Source of the DNA: an uncultured Acidobacteriota bacterium
GTDB lineage: Bacteria; Acidobacteriota; Thermoanaerobaculia; Gp7-AA8
Length of the DNA: 9,776 bases
Assembly: GCA_946887105.1 (NCBI GenBank)
Contig: CAMPKJ010000185.1
Coordinates: 1-9,776, forward strand
Direction: 5' to 3'
Below the pieces are notes generated by a model that ran no database searches, was not told the origin of the DNA, and saw only the letters and a program-made list of their open reading frames with translations. Shown in pieces: positions 6,592 through 9,776 of the stretch; the first letter of the stretch is position 1; each line of letters begins with the position of its first letter. The translations under genes were made by a program, and so were the position numbers.

Positions 6592-7508
6592 CGTGGCGCG
6601 CAAACACCTCGAGCCATAACCGCGCCGCCAGTTTCGCGGTCATCCCACTCACGTCCCATGGCGGGGAGAGCTCGGATAAATCACAGCCGATGAGCAGCGG
6701 CGAGGCGGCGATCGCGCGGACGATGGCGATCATCTCGCGCGAGGTGAGCGTGCCGGGGGCGGCGGCGGAGGAGCCGGGGAGCTCGACGGCGTCGATGTCG
6801 ATGGAGAGGAAGATGGCGTCGCTGGTCTGTTCGAGCGCTTTGCGGACTTCGGAGGCGATTTCGTGTGCGGGCGCGATGTCGAAGGCATCGACGGGCACGG
6901 TGGTGATGCCTTGCGCGCGCACCCAGTGGTCGTAGTACGCGGAGTTGGCGAACTCGCGGGTGCCGAGGATGAACGTGCGGGTGCCGTCGCAGATCGGCCT
7001 CTCGAGGGCGCGGCGGTAGGGCGTGCCGCTGGAGAGCGAGTCTTCGTCGTCGTATTCGCGCACGTCGTAGTGTGAGTCGATCACCACCAGGCCGAGCTTG
7101 AGATCGGGTCGGGCCTCGGCGAGGCCGCGGATGACGGCGCCGGTCAGGCCGTTGTCGCCGCCGATGAAGAACGGAATCGCGCCGGCGGCGAAGACTTCGC
7201 GCGATGTGGATTGGACGCGATCGTGCGCGGTCTGAATCGAGTGGGGCGGCAGATCGACGTCGCCGAGGTCGCGGCAGATGCGGCCGGTGAGATCGACGTC
7301 GCGGCCGAAGGTGGTCAGCGAGGGGAGCGCTTCCCGGAACGCCTGCGGTCCCATCTTCGCGCCGGGACGCGTCGGGATCGAAGCGTCGAACGGCAGACCG
7401 ACCAGCACGAAGTCGCCGCGCTCGAAGGATGTCGAGGGCACCAGCAGCGTCGACGCGCGCGGGTCGCGGGGATCGTTGGCGGGATGGCGCCTCATAGGTT
7501 CATGAATC

Positions 7509-7531
7509 GATGCTGCGCGTCGCGCAGCATC
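7509..7531. other. Perfect intercistronic hairpin between FTCD and the arginase-family gene
   Basis: GATGCTGCGCG (7509-7519) and CGCGCAGCATC (7521-7531) are exact 11-nt inverted repeats around one central base. In RNA this gives a stem of about 9 bp with a small loop. It begins inside the FTCD stop codon and ends 13 nt before the next ATG. There is no U-tract. A role in differential expression or mRNA stability of the two cistrons is plausible. Confidence 0.75.
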
Positions 7532-9215
7532 ACGCCTGCGCCCGCAACTTCACGAGAATCTCCTCTTCCGCGAGCGCGTGCAACTGGCGCGTCTTCGCCC
7601 ACGCCGCGTCGGCGCGCGCGAGCAATGCCGCTTTGCGTGCGTCATCCGAAGCCAGCCCGGCGAGGTTGATGCACACGTTCTGATACGCGCCCGCCGCCGC
7701 GGCGCGTGCGGCCTGTGCGCCGACGCCGGCATCGGACAGCGACGCCTGCATGCCGATCCGTGCGATCTCGCGATTCAGCTCGATGATCTCCGGACACGCC
7801 TCCAGCACCCGCAGCGGAATTTCCGCGGCGCCGACCGTGGCGTCGGCCAGCGCGGCATTGCGCGCGGCTTCTTCATCCGGCGTCGACTTCGGCAGGCGCA
7901 TCGCATCGAGCAATGCGTCGAACGCGGCGGTGTCGGCGTCGACGGCGCCGAGCATCGCGTCCTTCAATTGCTGACCGCGCACGGCGATGCGATCGAGCGC
8001 TTCCTGTTTCGACTCGAAGCCCTTCTTCGTGTGCGACAGCACGGCCACCATGGCCGCCAGAGCCGCGGCGGCCGATGCGGCGAGCGCGGAGACCGATCCG
8101 CCGCCGGGCGCGGGCGATTCGCTGGACAGCTCGTCGAGAAATTCGCGCAGCGACATCGCGGCCAGACGCGGCGGCGCGGTCATGAGCCGGTACTCGATCA
8201 CGCGCTCCTTCGGATCGAAGGGCTTCACCTCCGAAAGGCCGAGCGTGCGGATGGCGGCGTGGACGAGCGCCGCTTCCGGCACGCCCGTGGGACGCCCCAT
8301 CTTCGCGAGCGCGTGACGTCCCGCATCGAGCAACACGGACAGCGGCACGAGGCCGACGATCTCGGATCCGGTGACGCGCAGTCCGCGTTCGCGCGCGCGC
8401 TCCTCGCACGTGTCGAACACGACGTGCAGCGGCGTGATGTCGAGATCGGTGAGATTGATCGACACCTGCGCACAGCCGAATTCCGGGATCACCCAGCCGA
8501 CCGCCTTCACCGACTTGAGCAGGCCCCCATCCCAGACCGGCTCTCCCTTTTCGTCGAGGATCGGGTTGCCGTCGTCATCGCGGCGCATGCGGCCGCGCTC
8601 GCGGATGTCGAACGCCACGCGATTGGCGAGCCGCTTGTCGAGCGTGTTGAGGTTGACGTTGTACGCGACCAGAAACTTGCGCGCGCCGATCACCGTCGCG
8701 CCCGATTTGGCGACGAATTCGCCCGGGCCGAAGTCGGGCAGCCATTGCGGATCGGTCATCTTGCGCGCGCAGCCTTCGTACTCGCCCTCGCGCACGTCCG
8801 CGAGGTTGCGGCGATGCGGCGCGCTGCAGGCGTGCTCGTAGAGGTAGACGGGGACGGACAGCTCGCGGCCGACGCGTTCGCCGAGGCGGCGGGCGAGGTC
8901 GACGCATTCCTCCATGGTCACGTTCGCGACGGGGATGAACGGCACGACGTCGACGGCGCCGATGCGCGGATGCGCGCCGCGATGCGCGGTCATGTCGATC
9001 AGTTCCGTCCCTTTTTTCACGAGGCGGAACGCGGCTTCGAGGACGTCGTCGGGCGCGCCGACGAAGGTGATCACGGTGCGGTTCGTGTCCGCGCCCGGAT
9101 CGACGTTCAGCAGCGTGACACCGGAAACCGACGCCGCAGCCTCGGCCACAGCGTGGTAGATCTCAGGACGGCGTCCTTCGGAGATGTTCGGAACGCATTC
9201 GACGATTTTCATCAT
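7530..9215 (-). CDS. Bifunctional glutamate formimidoyltransferase / formimidoyl-THF cyclodeaminase
   Basis: A 561-residue fused enzyme with the domain order of vertebrate FTCD (541 residues). The N-terminal formimidoyltransferase (about 1-340) transfers the formimino group of formiminoglutamate to tetrahydrofolate: it begins KIVECVPNISEG, has DTNRTVITFVG, and places the catalytic histidine at H82 in AHPRIGAVDVVPF. The C-terminal cyclodeaminase (about 355-561) releases ammonia to form 5,10-methenyl-THF: it shows SPAPGGGSVSALAASAAAALAAMV (367-390), the acidic VDADTAAFDALL region (425-436), and SDAGVGAQAARAAAAGAYQNVCINL (494-518). Many bacteria carry these as separate genes or only one domain. 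The start could be ATG 9215 or the next codon; 9215 matches the vertebrate N-terminus length. A TAGCAT box ends 9 nt upstream and there is no Shine-Dalgarno sequence. It links histidine breakdown to the one-carbon pool. Confidence 0.95.
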   Translation of the reverse strand: MMKIVECVPNISEGRRPEIYHAVAEAAASVSGVTLLNVDPGADTNRTVITFVGAPDDVLEAAFRLVKKGTELIDMTAHRGAHPRIGAVDVVPFIPVANVTMEECVDLARRLGERVGRELSVPVYLYEHACSAPHRRNLADVREGEYEGCARKMTDPQWLPDFGPGEFVAKSGATVIGARKFLVAYNVNLNTLDKRLANRVAFDIRERGRMRRDDDGNPILDEKGEPVWDGGLLKSVKAVGWVIPEFGCAQVSINLTDLDITPLHVVFDTCEERARERGLRVTGSEIVGLVPLSVLLDAGRHALAKMGRPTGVPEAALVHAAIRTLGLSEVKPFDPKERVIEYRLMTAPPRLAAMSLREFLDELSSESPAPGGGSVSALAASAAAALAAMVAVLSHTKKGFESKQEALDRIAVRGQQLKDAMLGAVDADTAAFDALLDAMRLPKSTPDEEAARNAALADATVGAAEIPLRVLEACPEIIELNREIARIGMQASLSDAGVGAQAARAAAAGAYQNVCINLAGLASDDARKAALLARADAAWAKTRQLHALAEEEILVKLRAQA

Positions 9216-9224
9216 GCGCGCGGG

Positions 9225-9230
9225 ATGCTA
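9225..9230 (-). promoter_or_regulatory. Possible -10 box (TAGCAT) for the FTCD gene
   Basis: TAGCAT on the minus strand ends 9 nt before the ATG at 9215, the same geometry as the TAGAAT at 2473-2478. No Shine-Dalgarno sequence intervenes and no -35 consensus is present; the -35 region would fall inside the large palindrome. The box is called mainly because it fits the pattern at two other gene starts here. Confidence 0.4.
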
Positions 9231-9236
9231 TCGCAG

Positions 9237-9403
9237 AGGGGACGACGTTAGGCCTCCGGCGGCCGGGGCCATCGGCCCCGGACCCCGTCGGTTGGCATAG
9301 CCTCCGCGACACAGCGTGATCGTTGCGAAAGGTGTCGCGGAGGCTATGCCGACCAATGGGTCCGGGCCCGTGGCCGGCCGCCGGAGGCCTCTCGTCGTCC
9401 CCT
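9237..9403. repeat. Giant imperfect palindrome filling the ftsX-FTCD gap
   Basis: Arms of about 75 nt (9237-9312) and 72 nt (9332-9403) are inverted copies with a few mismatches and a 3-nt length difference; the loop is 9313-9331. The inner 19 bp (9294-9312 with 9332-9350) and outer 10 bp (9238-9247 with 9393-9402) are perfect. The left arm holds a nested perfect hairpin, CCGGGGCC (9263-9270) with GGCCCCGG (9274-9281) around ATC. The right end enters the ftsX TAG stop; the left end is 6 nt from the TAGCAT box. No target-site duplication or T-tract is evident. It could be a non-autonomous palindromic element, a REP-like repeat or a strong terminator. Confidence 0.9.
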
Positions 9404-9776
9404 ACTCCTCGGCGCCGCGTTCGCGTACGGAGAGCCAGCTGCCGAACCATCCGGCGAGCATTCCGCCGGCGACGAGGGCGGCGATCTTCTGCCAGGGCAG
9501 GAAGCCCGTGAAAAGGAATCCCCACAGGATCGAGCTCGAGGCTGACAACGCGCGGCGGGCGGTCTCGTAGCTCGCGAACAGCAGCACGACCGCGAGCAGT
9601 CCGCCGATCGTACCCTGCAGAAATCCCTCGATCAGAAACGGCCCGCGGATGATCCGCTCCGTCGCGCCGACGAGACGCATGATCTCGATCTCTTCGCGAT
9701 AGAGCATCATGGTCAGGCGGATGACATTCGCGATCGTGAACGCCGCGGCGATGGCCAGAATCCCGCCGGCGACCAA
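9402..9776 (-). CDS. ftsX: Cell-division protein FtsX, C-terminal part (cut by window edge)
   Basis: The last 124 residues of an FtsX-type ABC permease; the reading frame continues past the window edge, so the N-terminus is missing. FtsX pairs with the ATPase FtsE at the division septum and controls peptidoglycan hydrolases through its periplasmic domain. The stretch ANVIRLTMMLYREEIEIMRLVGATERIIRGPFLIEGFLQG contains the FtsX hallmark EIEIMRLVGAT (about residues 29-39 of the visible part), a cytoplasmic loop after a transmembrane helix. Three membrane segments are visible, at about 3-22, 47-70 and 97-117, matching the C-terminal three of the usual four. ftsE would be expected just upstream, outside the window. 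The stop codon touches the large palindrome. A MacB-like permease is a less likely alternative. Confidence 0.88.
   Translation of the reverse strand: MVAGGILAIAAAFTIANVIRLTMMLYREEIEIMRLVGATERIIRGPFLIEGFLQGTIGGLLAVVLLFASYETARRALSASSSILWGFLFTGFLPWQKIAALVAGGMLAGWFGSWLSVRERGAEE

Noticed and set aside
7578..9251. 557-residue plus-strand open frame
   Set aside because: It is antisense to the FTCD gene almost base for base, with repetitive Arg/Ala/His composition.

Overview
The window is 9.8 kb of densely packed, GC-rich bacterial chromosome, with mostly G or C at third codon positions. It holds nine complete protein genes and the 3' end of a tenth. Gene content and style (a fused FTCD-type enzyme, GC-rich genes whose promoters sit almost on the start codon, short tandem heptamers) suggest a soil-type, deep-branching lineage such as Acidobacteriota. 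That placement is a guess from general resemblance. No rRNA, tRNA, phage, insertion sequence or CRISPR is visible.

Layout. (1) 133-2427, minus strand: a compact unit of pirin (quercetinase type), a small coiled-coil protein, a hotdog-fold acyl thioesterase-like protein and endonuclease III (Nth). Gaps are 10 and 21 nt, and the last pair overlaps by 4 nt (GTGA). The unit ends at an imperfect palindrome (57-133) touching the nth stop codon. (2) 2488-5254, plus strand: a 59-residue CxxC/CxxC mini-protein, a GT4 glycosyltransferase and a polyprenyl-phosphate sugar-phosphate transferase, joined by short gaps or ATGA overlap. The two enzymes look like part of an exopolysaccharide or O-antigen pathway. 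The junction between the mini-protein and the glycosyltransferase is built from inverted tandem arrays of a 7-bp unit. (3) 5302-6591, plus strand: hemL, behind a consensus TATAAT. (4) 6560-9215, minus strand: a fused glutamate formimidoyltransferase/formimidoyl-THF cyclodeaminase, then an arginase/formimidoylglutamase-family protein whose 3' end overlaps hemL by 32 nt. Both relate to formiminoglutamate, the last intermediate of histidine breakdown. (5) 9402-9776, minus strand: the C-terminal part of FtsX, separated from the FTCD gene by a giant imperfect palindrome that fills the intergenic gap.

The most interesting structure is at 2661-2765. Five direct copies of ACGATGA are followed by four inverted copies, giving a perfect 30-bp inverted repeat with a 40-nt loop. 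Every direct unit carries an overlapping start/stop (ATGA), so the array forms a ladder of tiny reading frames leading into the glycosyltransferase. Other points of note are three TAnnAT boxes placed 9-12 nt before an ATG (possible leaderless transcripts), two large palindromes that each touch a stop codon, an Nth with a three-cysteine tail instead of the usual four-cysteine cluster loop, and a GGDN (not GGDH) metal motif in the arginase-family protein.
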